A DNA stretch of 64,000 bases from assembly GCF_008639165.1 (NCBI RefSeq), contig NZ_CP029197.1:3348001-3412000 (forward strand), read 5' to 3'. The first letter of the stretch is position 1, and each line of letters opens with the position of its first letter. This document shows positions 53,733-62,116 of this stretch, one piece after another. The notes below the pieces were generated by a model. The model saw only the letters and a program-made list of their open reading frames with translations. It ran no database searches and had not been told where the DNA came from. The translations under genes were made by a program, and so were the position numbers. The DNA comes from Streptomyces venezuelae ATCC 10712. GTDB lineage: Bacteria > Actinomycetota > Actinomycetes > Streptomycetales > Streptomycetaceae.

Positions 53733-53749
53733 CCTGACGCGCTGTCAGC
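53733..53749. promoter_or_regulatory. Catabolic-regulon operator, site H
   Basis: CCTGACGCGCTGTCAGC, 24 bp before the GTG start of the Ltp gene at 53774. With site G it gives each divergent promoter its own copy. Confidence 0.7.
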
Positions 53750-53773
53750 AGTGCTGCCCCATGAGGAGGTTCG

Positions 53774-54916
53774 GTGCTCAAAGACGCCACGGCCATCGTC
53801 GGGATAGGACAGACCGCCTTCGCCAAACAGCTCCCCGAGACGGAGAAGACGCTCGCCTGCCGGGCGATCCTCGCCGCCCTCGACGACGCCGGGATCGCCC
53901 CCTCCGAGGTCGACGGCTTCGCCTCGTACACCATGGAGGAGACCGACGAGGTCGAGGTCGCCAAGGCCATCGGCGCCGGCGACGTCACCTTCTTCTCCAA
54001 GGTCGGCTACGGCGGCGGCGGCTCCTGCGCCACCGTCGGCCACCTCGCCGCCGCCATCGCCACCGGACAGGCGAGCGTCGGCGTCGCCTGGCGGTCCCGG
54101 AAGCGGGGCAGCGGCCCCCGCCCCTGGAAGAACACCGCAGTCCAGCTGCCCACCCCCGGCCAGTGGACCCGCCCCTTCGGGCTGCTGCGCCCCGCCGACG
54201 AGATCGGCATGCTCGCCCGCCGCTACATGCACGAGTACGGCGCCACCCGCGACCACCTCTTCAACGTCGCCCTGGCCTGCCGCAACCGCGCCAACCAGAA
54301 CCCGGCCGCGATCATGTACGAACGCCCGCTGACCCGCGAGATGTACATGACCTCCCGCTGGATCAGCGATCCGCTCTGCCTCTTCGACAACTGCCTGGAG
54401 ACCGACGGCGCCCTGGCCTGCGTGATCGTCGGCGCCGAACGGGCCCGCGACTGCCGCCAGAAGCCCGTGTACGTCCACTCCGCCGCCCAGGGCCTGCCCT
54501 CCCAGCACCACGGCATGGTCAACTACTGGAACGACGACCCGCTCTCAGGGCCCGCCTGGACCGCCGCCCGACACCTCTGGAAGCAGGCCGACTTCGGCCC
54601 CCAGGACGTCGACGTCGCCCAGATCTACGACGCCTTCACCCCGCTCGTCCCGCTCTCCCTCGAGGGCTACGGCTTCTGCGGCCGGGGCGAGGGCGGCGCG
54701 TTCACCGAGGGCGGCGCGCTGGAGATCGGCGGCCGGCTGCCCCTCAACACCGGCGGCGGCGGACTCAGCGAGGCGTACGTCCACGGCTTCAACCTCATCA
54801 ACGAGGGCGTGAAGCAACTCCGCGGCACCTCCACCGCCCAGGTCCCCGACGCCGCCACCTGCCTGGTCACGGCGGGCGAGGGCGTCCCCACCTCCGCCGT
54901 CCTCCTGAGGAGCTGA
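53774..54916 (+). CDS. Thiolase-fold lipid-transfer protein (Ltp), probable aldolase subunit
   Basis: 380 residues. The thiolase-like pattern is clear: AIVGIGQTAFAK at the start, AILAALDDAGIAPSEVDGFAS (about 31-51), DNCLETDGALACVIV (about 205-219), QIYDAFTPLVPLSLEGYGFC (about 280-299) and LNTGGGGLSEAYVHGFNLI (about 320-338). The nucleophilic cysteine of true thiolases is not in its usual context, as in Ltp2-type aldolases. With a DUF35 partner, Ltp2 proteins cleave steroid side chains by retro-aldol reaction. GAGGAGG lies 5 bp before the GTG at 53774. First gene of a three-gene operon. Confidence 0.87.
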   Translation: MLKDATAIVGIGQTAFAKQLPETEKTLACRAILAALDDAGIAPSEVDGFASYTMEETDEVEVAKAIGAGDVTFFSKVGYGGGGSCATVGHLAAAIATGQASVGVAWRSRKRGSGPRPWKNTAVQLPTPGQWTRPFGLLRPADEIGMLARRYMHEYGATRDHLFNVALACRNRANQNPAAIMYERPLTREMYMTSRWISDPLCLFDNCLETDGALACVIVGAERARDCRQKPVYVHSAAQGLPSQHHGMVNYWNDDPLSGPAWTAARHLWKQADFGPQDVDVAQIYDAFTPLVPLSLEGYGFCGRGEGGAFTEGGALEIGGRLPLNTGGGGLSEAYVHGFNLINEGVKQLRGTSTAQVPDAATCLVTAGEGVPTSAVLLRS

Positions 54917-54921
54917 TCCGC

Positions 54922-55347
54922 ATGCTGACCCCCGTCACCGACGAGGACGGCGCCCCCTTCTGGGAGTACGCCGCCCAGGGCGAACTGCGCGTCCAGAGCT
55001 GCGCCGACTGCGGCGAGCTCCGCTTCCCGCCCCGGCCCTGCTGCCCGCACTGCCAGTCCTTCGCGAGCGAGTGGCGCCTGATGTCCGGCCGCGGCCGCAT
55101 CTGGTCGTACGTCTTCCCCCACCCGCCCCTCCTGCCCGACTACGCCGCCCAGGCCCCGTACAACGCGGTGATCGTCGAACTCGCCGAAGACCCCCGCATC
55201 CGGCTCGTCGGCAACGTCGTCGCCACCCCCGACGCGGCACTCGACTCGGTCGACCCCGCGCGGCTTCGGATCGGGGCCGGTGTGCGGGTCGCCTTCACCG
55301 AGGTCGACGGCACGACCGTGCCCCGCTGGCGCCTGGAGCGCGGATGA
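54922..55347 (+). CDS. DUF35 zinc-ribbon/OB-fold protein, partner of Ltp
   Basis: 141 residues. The N-terminal helix GAPFWEYAAQGELRVQ is followed by a rubredoxin-like zinc ribbon CADC...CCPHC (about residues 25-44) and an OB-fold. This is the ChsH2/DUF35 layout. Such proteins bind acyl-CoA and are needed for Ltp aldolase activity. GAGGAG precedes the ATG at 54922, only 5 bp after the Ltp stop. The ATGA overlap with the next gene indicates tight coupling, so the two proteins probably form a complex. Confidence 0.9.
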   Translation: MLTPVTDEDGAPFWEYAAQGELRVQSCADCGELRFPPRPCCPHCQSFASEWRLMSGRGRIWSYVFPHPPLLPDYAAQAPYNAVIVELAEDPRIRLVGNVVATPDAALDSVDPARLRIGAGVRVAFTEVDGTTVPRWRLERG

Positions 55348-56114
55348 CCGTCACCGTTTCCCGGGACAAGGAGACCGGCGTCGCCGTCGTCACCCTCGAC
55401 CGGGCCGCGAAGCACAACGCGATCACCCTGGACATGGCCCGCCGGCTCTCGGACGTCTGGCGGGAGTTCCGGTACGCGGACGAGGTGCGGGCGATCGTCG
55501 TCACCGGGGCCGGCGGGCGGGCCTTCTGCACCGGCATCGACCGCTCGGCCGAGGTGCCGCAGCCCTCGTCCCCGTACACGATCGACGATCCGCTGCTCAC
55601 CATCGGCCCCAAGGCGAACGACCTGTGGAAACCGGTGGTCGCCGCCGTCGAGGGGATGGCCTGCGGCGGGGCGTTCTACCTGCTCGGAGAGGCGGAGTTC
55701 CTCGTCGCGGGCGAGGACGCCAGCTTCTTCGACCCGCACACCACCTACGGGATGGTCAGCGCCTTCGAAACCATCCACATGGCCCAGCGGATGCCCTACG
55801 GGGAGATCGCCCGGATGGCCCTGATGGGCAGCGCGGAACGGCTCTCGGCCCGGCGGGCGTACGACACGGGGCTGGTCTCCGAGCTCACCCCGCCCGGCGG
55901 CGCGCTGGCCGCCGCGGTACGGGCCGCCGCCGTCATCGCCTCCCACCCGACGGAGGCCGTCCAGGGCACGGTCCGGGCCCTCTGGTCGGCCCGCGAGGCC
56001 GCCCGCGCCCAGGCGCTGGCCCACGCCCCGCACCTGGTCGCCCTGGGCAACCTGCCCCCGGACCGGCAGGCGGAGCTCTTCGGGAGGCGGGTGGACGGCC
56101 ACCGCCTGCGGTGA
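55344..56114 (+). CDS. Enoyl-CoA hydratase/isomerase (crotonase) family protein
   Basis: 256 residues. The CoA-binding region HNAITLDMARRLSDVWREF (about 25-43), the oxyanion loop GRAFCTGIDRS (about 58-68) and VEGMACGGAFYLLGEAEF (about 100-117) are visible. The two glutamates of true hydratases seem absent: the CGGAFY and FFDPHTTYG positions lack them. It may therefore be an isomerase, C-C hydrolase or retro-Claisen enzyme rather than a hydratase. The ATG at 55344 overlaps the DUF35 stop as ATGA. Last gene of the operon. Confidence 0.87.
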   Translation: MTVTVSRDKETGVAVVTLDRAAKHNAITLDMARRLSDVWREFRYADEVRAIVVTGAGGRAFCTGIDRSAEVPQPSSPYTIDDPLLTIGPKANDLWKPVVAAVEGMACGGAFYLLGEAEFLVAGEDASFFDPHTTYGMVSAFETIHMAQRMPYGEIARMALMGSAERLSARRAYDTGLVSELTPPGGALAAAVRAAAVIASHPTEAVQGTVRALWSAREAARAQALAHAPHLVALGNLPPDRQAELFGRRVDGHRLR

Positions 56115-56148
56115 CCCGGCGCCCGGGGCCGGAACCCGGCAGGGACTC

Positions 56149-56709
56149 CTACTCCTGCCGCACCCGCACGTCGTACACCCAGCAGTTCTTCACCTGGCCG
56201 ACGACCTTCGGGTTCTTCATGCCGACCTCGAACCTCTTCGTCTTGCCGCCCTCGACGGTGACGAGGGTCTCGGCCGAGTCCACCGCGGAGCCCGAGGAGC
56301 CCTTGAACTCCAAGGTCACCCGGAACGTCTCGGTGTCCCAGCTCTTCGAGGTGATCTCCAGGGTCGCCGTGGTGTCCGCCTTGCGGGCCGGCCTGCCCTT
56401 GCGCTTCTTCTCCGCGGGCTTCACACAGTCGACGACCACGACCTCGGCCACCGCGCGGGAGGCGGTCGGGGTGGGCGCCGTCGTCTGCGTCCCGGACCCG
56501 CCCGAACCGCTGTAGTCGTCGTTGGACTTCTCGTCGTTCGAGCAGCCGCCGCCCGAGTCGTCGTCCGAATCCCGGCTCTTGCTCTTGCCGCTCTTGCTCT
56601 TCCCGCTGCCGCCACCGGACCCGCTGCTGCCGTGACCCGTGTGGAAACCGGTGAGCGCGAGCACCACCACCGTGAGCGTCGCCGCGAGCTTCAGGCGTGT
56701 CCGGACCAT
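56149..56709 (-). CDS. Secreted or membrane-tethered protein of unknown function
   Basis: 186 residues. A signal-type helix (MVRTRLKLAATLTVVVLALTGF) is followed by a Gly/Ser/Lys/Asp-rich linker (about 28-75, with SGKSKSGKSKSRDSDDD) and a C-terminal beta domain (about 95-186) ending VGQVKNCWVYDVRVRQE. Two or three cysteines (about 56, 95 and 177) may pair. GGGGGAG precedes the ATG at 56709. There is no lipobox. Similar small secreted proteins are common in Streptomyces. No function is assigned. It converges with the crotonase gene. Confidence 0.65.
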   Translation of the reverse strand: MVRTRLKLAATLTVVVLALTGFHTGHGSSGSGGGSGKSKSGKSKSRDSDDDSGGGCSNDEKSNDDYSGSGGSGTQTTAPTPTASRAVAEVVVVDCVKPAEKKRKGRPARKADTTATLEITSKSWDTETFRVTLEFKGSSGSAVDSAETLVTVEGGKTKRFEVGMKNPKVVGQVKNCWVYDVRVRQE

Positions 56710-56836
56710 CGCCACTCCCCCGTCGTCCCCTGTCGTGTTCGCGCCACTTTAGCGGCGCGAAGCGGCCGCGTGGCGGGCCCCCCTCACCCGGCGTAGCGTC
56801 GGGAGCGAGAGCCGGACCGCCAAGGAGGCCGCATCG

Positions 56837-57466
56837 ATGATCCGCAACATCGCCGGTTCGGTGCTGGCTCTCGCCGGAGCGACGGCCGCCGTCTGGAGCC
56901 CCTTCCGTGCCTGGTACGACGGCCGTCACGGCCGCGACTACGCGATCGACGAGCTGTTCACCGGCATCACCGACGCCAAGGCCGACCTGCTCGGCTCGAT
57001 GCTCGCCCCGTTCCTCTTCGCCGCCCTGCTGACCCTCCTCGGCGTACTGCTGCGCTCCCGCCTCCTGGTCGCCCTCGCCGGGCTCGTCGTCCTCGGCTTC
57101 ACCGTCCTGTGGATGGTCCGGGTCGGCCAGGCCGAGGGCAGCCTCACGGTCGGCGGTGACGGTGCGGGGCTCGGCGACGGGGTCGCGAACGCCATCGGCG
57201 GCGGGGTCCTGCTCCTCCTCGGTGCGCTCGTCATGTCGGGCAGGTCCCGCCCCGAGCGCCGGGTGGACCACGGTCCCCGGCCCACGCACCCGACGCTCGA
57301 CGGACCGCCCGCGGAGCCGCACCCTGGCCCGCACCCGGACCCGGCCCCGCATCCGCAGCAGCAGACCCCGGCCCCGTACGCCGAGACCCAGACGTACGAC
57401 GTCCCGGCCCATGACCCCGACCACGACCCCGGCCGGGACCGCGAGAACCCGCCGCCCAGGAGCTAG
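56837..57466 (+). CDS. Membrane protein of unknown function with Pro/His-rich tail
   Basis: 209 residues. Predicted helices lie at about 5-22, 52-71, 75-95 and 115-135, with a WYDGRHGRDY segment between the first two. The tail (about 140-209) is rich in Pro, His and Asp and probably cytoplasmic. AAGGAGG precedes the ATG at 56837. It converges with afsK, 27 bp away. A small membrane protein lies between afsS and afsK in S. coelicolor by my recollection; this may be its counterpart. Confidence 0.65.
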   Translation: MIRNIAGSVLALAGATAAVWSPFRAWYDGRHGRDYAIDELFTGITDAKADLLGSMLAPFLFAALLTLLGVLLRSRLLVALAGLVVLGFTVLWMVRVGQAEGSLTVGGDGAGLGDGVANAIGGGVLLLLGALVMSGRSRPERRVDHGPRPTHPTLDGPPAEPHPGPHPDPAPHPQQQTPAPYAETQTYDVPAHDPDHDPGRDRENPPPRS

Positions 57467-57493
57467 GGCAGCGGGTCCTCGGCAGGAGAAGCA

Positions 57494-59974
57494 CTACCGC
57501 GCGGCCGCTCCCCGACCGGTCGCGGTGCCCTTCACCGCGTCGAGCGCGTACACACAGCGGTCCTTGCTGCACGCGTACACGACACCGCCCCTGGCCACCG
57601 GCGAGCCGGTGATCTCGCCGCCGGTCGCGAGCTTCCAGCGCAGCTGACCGCCGGTCGCGTCCAGCGTGTAGAGCACGTGGTCCGCCGAGCCGAAGTGCAC
57701 CCGGCCGTCGGCGACGACCGGCGAGCCGACCAGCTCGCCGCCCGCCGCGAACCGCCACCGGGGCGTGCCGGTGACCGCGTCGAGGGTGTAGAGCGCGCTG
57801 CCGCTGCCCACGTGGATGTTGCCGTCGGCGACGAGCACCGGCTCGGTCGACTGGCGCGGCTCCGTCGCGATCCGCCAGCGGTCCTGGCCGGTGGTGGCGT
57901 CGATGGCGTACACCGTGCCGAGGTGGTCGGAGAGGTACACCCCGCCGCCCGTGACCGCCGGGCCCGGCGCGAACGCGGGCGGGGAGAGGAAGACGGCCGG
58001 CGCCTCGAAGTGCCAGCGGACGTGCCCGGCGGCGATGTCGATCGACAGGACCCGCGTCCCGGCGGAGACGTACACGCAGCCGTCCTCGGCGGGGGCCACC
58101 CGGACCGGCACGCCCGCGCAGGAGGCGGCGTCGCCGATCGGGTACGACCAGCGCTCGACGCCGGTGCGGGCGTCCAGGGCCTGGAGCCGGGCGTCCCGCC
58201 ACACGTACACGGTGTCGCCGTGCACGGCGGGCCCCGCCTCCGGGGTCTCGAAGTCGGTCTGCGCGCCGGTGATCTCCCACAGCTTGGCGCCGTTGGAGGC
58301 CTCCCAGCCCTGCACCCCGCCGCCCCGCGTCCCCGTGACGACCGTGCCCCGGTCGACCCGGAGGGAGTACACCCAGGCGTCCGTGCGCAGCCGCCAGCGC
58401 TCGCTGCCGTCGGTCGCGTCCAGGGCGTAGAGCGTGGGTCCGTCGGAGGCGTGGATACGGCCCGAGGCGACGGCCATGGACCAGGCCACGTCCCGGGTCT
58501 TGAACTGGCGGCGGCCGCTCCCGGTGTCCAGGGCGTGTACCTCGAAAGAGGTCACGTACAGGAGGTCGCCGTCCACGACCGGGGTACCCCAGACGTCGTT
58601 CGACATCCGGAAGCGCCACGGCCGCCAGGGGCCGGGCTCCGCCGGCGCCCCCTGGTCGGAGCCCTGCGGCGGCACGTTGACCGGGCGGGAGCCGGGCGGC
58701 GGGCCGGGCTCCCCGGCGTACGAGCCGTGCTCGCCGGCGTACGAGCCCGGGTCCGCGCCGTGCGGGCCGCCGCCCGGCGGACGGATCCAGCCGGTGGCCG
58801 GCCCCGCGTCGGCGCTCCGGCCCACGGCCAGCGCGGCCCGGGTGTCGGCGACCCGGGGGCCGGGGCCGATCGGCACGGTGGCACCACCGAGGCGCACCGG
58901 GCCGGCCGAGCTCTCCGAGGGTCCCGCGTGCCGGCCGCCGCCGACCGGCGCGGGCTCGGGACGGCGGTCCCCGCCGCCGACCGGCGCGGGCTCCGGGAAG
59001 CGCGGGTCCGCGCCCCGGTCGGCGGGCTGCCGGGGCGGGCGCGGCGGCATCGGCGGCGCGGTCGGCCCCGGGGCCGCGCGGCCGCCGTTGCGGCGGATCT
59101 CGATCATCTCGGTGGCGCTGCGGGGCAGCCACGCCGAGGCCGTACCGCTGTCGTCGCTGCCGGGGCCGAAGAGGTGCGGGGCGAGCTGCGCCTGGAGGTC
59201 GGCCGGGGTGGGGCGGCGGGTGACGTCCATCTGCATGCAGGACTCGATGAGGGGCCGCAGCTCCTCCGGCAGGCCCTCCAGGTCGGGGCCCTCGCGGAGC
59301 AGCATGAAGACGGTCTCGACCGGGTTGGCGCCGTGGAACGGCGCGTGGCCGGTGGCGGCGAAGACCAGCATCGAGCCCAGCGAGAAGACGTCGCTCGCGC
59401 CGGTGACGCTGCGCGAGTCGCGGGCCTGCTCGGGGGACATGTAGGCCGGGGTGCCGACGGCGACGTTGGTCATGGTCAGGCGCGTGTTGGAGACGCCCGA
59501 CGCGATGCCGAAGTCGATCACCCGGGGGCCGTCCTCGACGACGAGGACGTTGGAGGGCTTGAGGTCGCGGTGGACCAGGCCCGCGCCGTGGATGGACTGC
59601 AGGGCCTCGGCGACGCCGGCGGCGAGCCAGCGCACGGCCTGGGCGGGGAGCGGTCCGCACTCGTTCACTATTTCCTCGAGCGAGGGCGCGGGGACGTACG
59701 CGGTCGCCAGCCAGGGCACGGCGGCCCGCGGGTCGGCGTCCACGACGGCGGCCGTGTAGAAGCCGGAGACCGCCCGCGCGGCCTCCACCTCACGGGTGAA
59801 GCGGACCCGGAACAGCTGGTCCTCCGCGAGCTCCGTGCGCACGGTCTTGATCGCCACGCGGCGGCCGGAGGCCGAGCGCGCGAGATAGACCAGGCCCATT
59901 CCGCCCGCGCCGAGCCGGCCCAGCACCTCGAAGGGCCCGATACGTCTCGGGTCGTGCTGCGTCAGCTGTTCCAC
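57494..59974 (-). CDS. afsK: AfsK, Ser/Thr protein kinase with PQQ-type beta-propeller
   Basis: 826 residues (S. coelicolor AfsK is 799). The kinase domain is intact: [10 protein letters not shown] (21-30), Lys43, HRDLKPSN (135-142), DFG (154-156), activation-loop Thr164, Thr167 and Thr169, one matching the reported autophosphorylation site Thr168. A Pro/Gly-rich linker (about 270-470) joins a C-terminal PQQ-repeat propeller with repeats such as LYALDATDG and [13 protein letters not shown]. There is no transmembrane helix; AfsK is peripheral to the membrane. It phosphorylates AfsR. The GTG at 59974 follows GGGGAGG. The KbpA-like gene lies directly upstream. Confidence 0.9.
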   Translation of the reverse strand: MEQLTQHDPRRIGPFEVLGRLGAGGMGLVYLARSASGRRVAIKTVRTELAEDQLFRVRFTREVEAARAVSGFYTAAVVDADPRAAVPWLATAYVPAPSLEEIVNECGPLPAQAVRWLAAGVAEALQSIHGAGLVHRDLKPSNVLVVEDGPRVIDFGIASGVSNTRLTMTNVAVGTPAYMSPEQARDSRSVTGASDVFSLGSMLVFAATGHAPFHGANPVETVFMLLREGPDLEGLPEELRPLIESCMQMDVTRRPTPADLQAQLAPHLFGPGSDDSGTASAWLPRSATEMIEIRRNGGRAAPGPTAPPMPPRPPRQPADRGADPRFPEPAPVGGGDRRPEPAPVGGGRHAGPSESSAGPVRLGGATVPIGPGPRVADTRAALAVGRSADAGPATGWIRPPGGGPHGADPGSYAGEHGSYAGEPGPPPGSRPVNVPPQGSDQGAPAEPGPWRPWRFRMSNDVWGTPVVDGDLLYVTSFEVHALDTGSGRRQFKTRDVAWSMAVASGRIHASDGPTLYALDATDGSERWRLRTDAWVYSLRVDRGTVVTGTRGGGVQGWEASNGAKLWEITGAQTDFETPEAGPAVHGDTVYVWRDARLQALDARTGVERWSYPIGDAASCAGVPVRVAPAEDGCVYVSAGTRVLSIDIAAGHVRWHFEAPAVFLSPPAFAPGPAVTGGGVYLSDHLGTVYAIDATTGQDRWRIATEPRQSTEPVLVADGNIHVGSGSALYTLDAVTGTPRWRFAAGGELVGSPVVADGRVHFGSADHVLYTLDATGGQLRWKLATGGEITGSPVARGGVVYACSKDRCVYALDAVKGTATGRGAAAR

Positions 59975-60111
59975 TTGCCTGCCACCTCCCCGTACGGGCC
60001 ATGAGGGTACGGCCCCGTGGCCCTGATTCTTCCTGTCCGGGGGCCCGGTTGCGAACCCGGGGGCGGATCGGGGTGTCACACCTCATACCGGAGCCATCCG
60101 GAACGGATGCC

Positions 60112-60993
60112 TCACCCCTCGCCGCGCGGCTCGGGGGCCGGTCGGGAGGCCGGTTCGGAGGCCGGTCGGGAGGCAGGCTCGGAGGCCGGTCGGGCGATCG
60201 GCTCGGAGGCCGGCTGGGAGGCCGGCTCGGAGAGCACGGCGAAGCGGGCGCCCTGGTTGTCGTGGAGGACCGCGATGCGGCCGTGCGGGGTGTCGAAGGC
60301 GGGAGTGGCGACCCGCCCGCCGAGCCGGACGGTGGTCTCGCAGGCCCGGTCGCAGTCCTGGACGGCGAAGTAGACGAGGACGTGGCCGGGCATGACGGCG
60401 GGGAAGTCGTCGGTGATGACGGCGCGGCCGCCGAAGGCGCTGTCGTCGCCGGGCCGGGAGCCGGGCGGTGACCAGACGCGGTAGTCGAAGGCCGCGTCCC
60501 TACCCTCCGCCTCGGGGTCGGCCTGGCGGCCGAGGTAGCCGAAGACGGTGGCGTAGAAGGTGTCGACGGCGTCGGGGCGGCGCGTGTACACCTCCATCCA
60601 GCAGAAGGCGCCCGGTTCGTTCGTGACCTCGAAGCCGTCGTCGTCACCCGACTGCCGGAGCCCGAAGACGGCGCCGCCGGGGTCGGCGGCCAGCGCGAGG
60701 ACGCCGAACGGGCCGACGGGATACGGCTCCATGACCATCTGGCCGCCGGCGGCCTTGATCCGGGTGGCGAGGGTGCCCGCGTTCTGGGTGGCGAGGTAGA
60801 GGGTCCAGGTGGTGGGCATGCGGCCGTCGCGCTTGGGGAGGAGTCCGGCGACCCGGCGCCCGCCCAGGAGCGCCTCGTCCCGGTCGGCGTCGAAGGTCCA
60901 GCCGAAGAGCTCGCCGTAGAAGCGCTTTCCCGCTTCGAGGTCGGGGAGCTGTGCGTCCACCCAGCAGGGGGTGCCCTCAATACGTGCCGCCAT
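60112..60993 (-). CDS. kbpA: VOC-family protein, probable KbpA-type AfsK-binding inhibitor
   Basis: 293 residues, two glyoxalase/VOC modules (GTPCWVDAQLPDLEAGKRFYGELFGW at 7-32; GAFCWMEVYTRRPDAVDTFYATVFGY at about 127-152). In S. coelicolor the gene just upstream of afsK encodes KbpA, a 252-residue protein that inhibits AfsK autophosphorylation. Position and the length without the tail (about 255) fit. The extra ~38 residues are a Pro/Ala/Ser/Glu repeat (RPASEPAS units) at the C-terminus. Whether KbpA itself is a VOC protein I recall only loosely, so the name rests on position. The ATG at 60993 lacks an obvious strong ribosome-binding site. Confidence 0.68.
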   Translation of the reverse strand: MAARIEGTPCWVDAQLPDLEAGKRFYGELFGWTFDADRDEALLGGRRVAGLLPKRDGRMPTTWTLYLATQNAGTLATRIKAAGGQMVMEPYPVGPFGVLALAADPGGAVFGLRQSGDDDGFEVTNEPGAFCWMEVYTRRPDAVDTFYATVFGYLGRQADPEAEGRDAAFDYRVWSPPGSRPGDDSAFGGRAVITDDFPAVMPGHVLVYFAVQDCDRACETTVRLGGRVATPAFDTPHGRIAVLHDNQGARFAVLSEPASQPASEPIARPASEPASRPASEPASRPAPEPRGEG

Positions 60994-61322
60994 GGGGCCA
61001 CGCTAGAACGGCGGGGCCGGGCCCGCGCGCCCCGAGATGCGAACGGATGGGCGATTTGGGGGGTCGGAGCCCTTGCGATACCTGGGTTGTCCACCGAAGT
61101 TGTCCACAGGCTGTTCATAAGCCTATTCGGGTACGCGGCTGCCGCGGCCGCCCGCCGCGGGCACCCCGGTTGGCGCGAACCCGACCCTCCCCCGGGCCCG
61201 CGCCCGTACCAGGACACGCGTGCCGACCTCGCAGAACACGGTTGGCCGGGTCTCAGCGGGGGGTGCACCCCATTTGCAGTCGGCCGAATCGCGCGCCGAC
61301 ACCCCCTCGGTAAGCTGACGGC
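60994..61322. other. kbpA-tetR intergenic region with two DnaA-box-like sequences
   Basis: 329 bp between divergent genes. TTGTCCACC (61087-61095) and TTGTCCACA (61100-61108) lie in tandem 13 bp apart; the second is the preferred Streptomyces DnaA box. TAAGCT at 61311-61316 could be the -10 of a leaderless tetR transcript. No gene was found. Confidence 0.6.
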
Positions 61323-61970
61323 ATGACAGGACAAGTACGCACCGTCGACGGCCGCGTGGCCGGACGACGCGGCCAGGCGACGCGGCAGAAGCTGCTCGAC
61401 TGCCTCGGTGAGATGCTCAGCTCCTCGCCCTACCGGGACGTCAAGGTCATCGATGTGGCCCGGAAGGCGGGTACTTCACCCGCGACGTTCTATCAGTACT
61501 TCCCGGACGTCGAGGGAGCGGTCCTCGAGATCGCGGAGGAAATGGCCAAGGAGGGCGCCGGGTTGACCGAGCTGGTCTCCGGACGCTCCTGGGTCGGCAA
61601 GGCCGGCTGGCAGACCTCCGAGGAACTCGTCGAAGGCTTCCTGGACTTCTGGCGGAAGCACGACGCGATCCTCCGGGTCGTGGACCTCGGCGCCGCCGAG
61701 GGGGACAAGCGGTTCTACAAGATCCGCATGAAGATCCTGAACTCGGTCACCAACTCCCTCACGGACGCGGTGAAGGAGCTCCAGACCAAGGGCAAGGTCG
61801 ACAAGGAGGTCAGCCCCGCCGCCATGGCCGGCTCGCTCGTGGCGATGCTGGCCGCGGTCGCCGGACACCAGAAGGGCTTCACGACCTGGGGTGTGAAGCA
61901 GGCCGAACTCAAGCCGAACCTGGCCCTGTTGGTGCATCTGGGCATCACCGGCAAGAAGCCGACCAGATAG
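61323..61970 (+). CDS. TetR-family regulator, candidate for the catabolic regulon
   Basis: 215 residues. The TetR HTH is at about 20-65 (RQKLLDCLGEMLSSSPYRDV, then VIDVARKAGTSPATFYQYFPDVEGAV). The ligand-binding half is helical with FLDFWRKHDAILRVVDLGAAEGDKRFYKIR, a pattern of KstR/FadR-like actinobacterial TetRs that bind acyl-CoA-type ligands (inference). No Shine-Dalgarno precedes the ATG at 61323, and TAAGCT 7 bp upstream suggests a leaderless message. A degenerate copy of the regulon palindrome (61314-61330) overlaps its start. A gene of this type also lies next to kbpA in S. coelicolor, from memory. Confidence 0.85.
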   Translation: MTGQVRTVDGRVAGRRGQATRQKLLDCLGEMLSSSPYRDVKVIDVARKAGTSPATFYQYFPDVEGAVLEIAEEMAKEGAGLTELVSGRSWVGKAGWQTSEELVEGFLDFWRKHDAILRVVDLGAAEGDKRFYKIRMKILNSVTNSLTDAVKELQTKGKVDKEVSPAAMAGSLVAMLAAVAGHQKGFTTWGVKQAELKPNLALLVHLGITGKKPTR

Positions 61971-61998
61971 CCCCACCCTCCTTCCCCCGTCCTGTCGC

Positions 61999-62042
61999 CG
62001 ACGCCGGCGGCGGCCCGCCCCCACGGACCGCCGCCGGCGTCG
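61999..62042. terminator. Terminator between tetR and the Ddn-like gene
   Basis: Perfect 15-bp arms at 61999-62013 and 62028-62042 with a 14-nt loop, between convergent stops. The right arm runs into the 27-bp repeats. Confidence 0.85.
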
Positions 62043-62116
62043 CCGTCTCCGGGTCGGCGCCAGGCGTCGCCGTCTCCGGGTCGGCGCCAGGCGTCACCGC
62101 CTCCGGGTCAGCGTCT
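62036..62116. repeat. 27-bp tandem repeat extending from the 3' end of the Ddn-like gene
   Basis: Three copies of a 27-bp unit: 62036-62062 and 62063-62089 are identical, and 62090-62116 is the diverged copy that contains the gene's real stop codon at 62108. The end of the gene appears to have been duplicated downstream, as at the exporter stop near 540. Confidence 0.85.
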
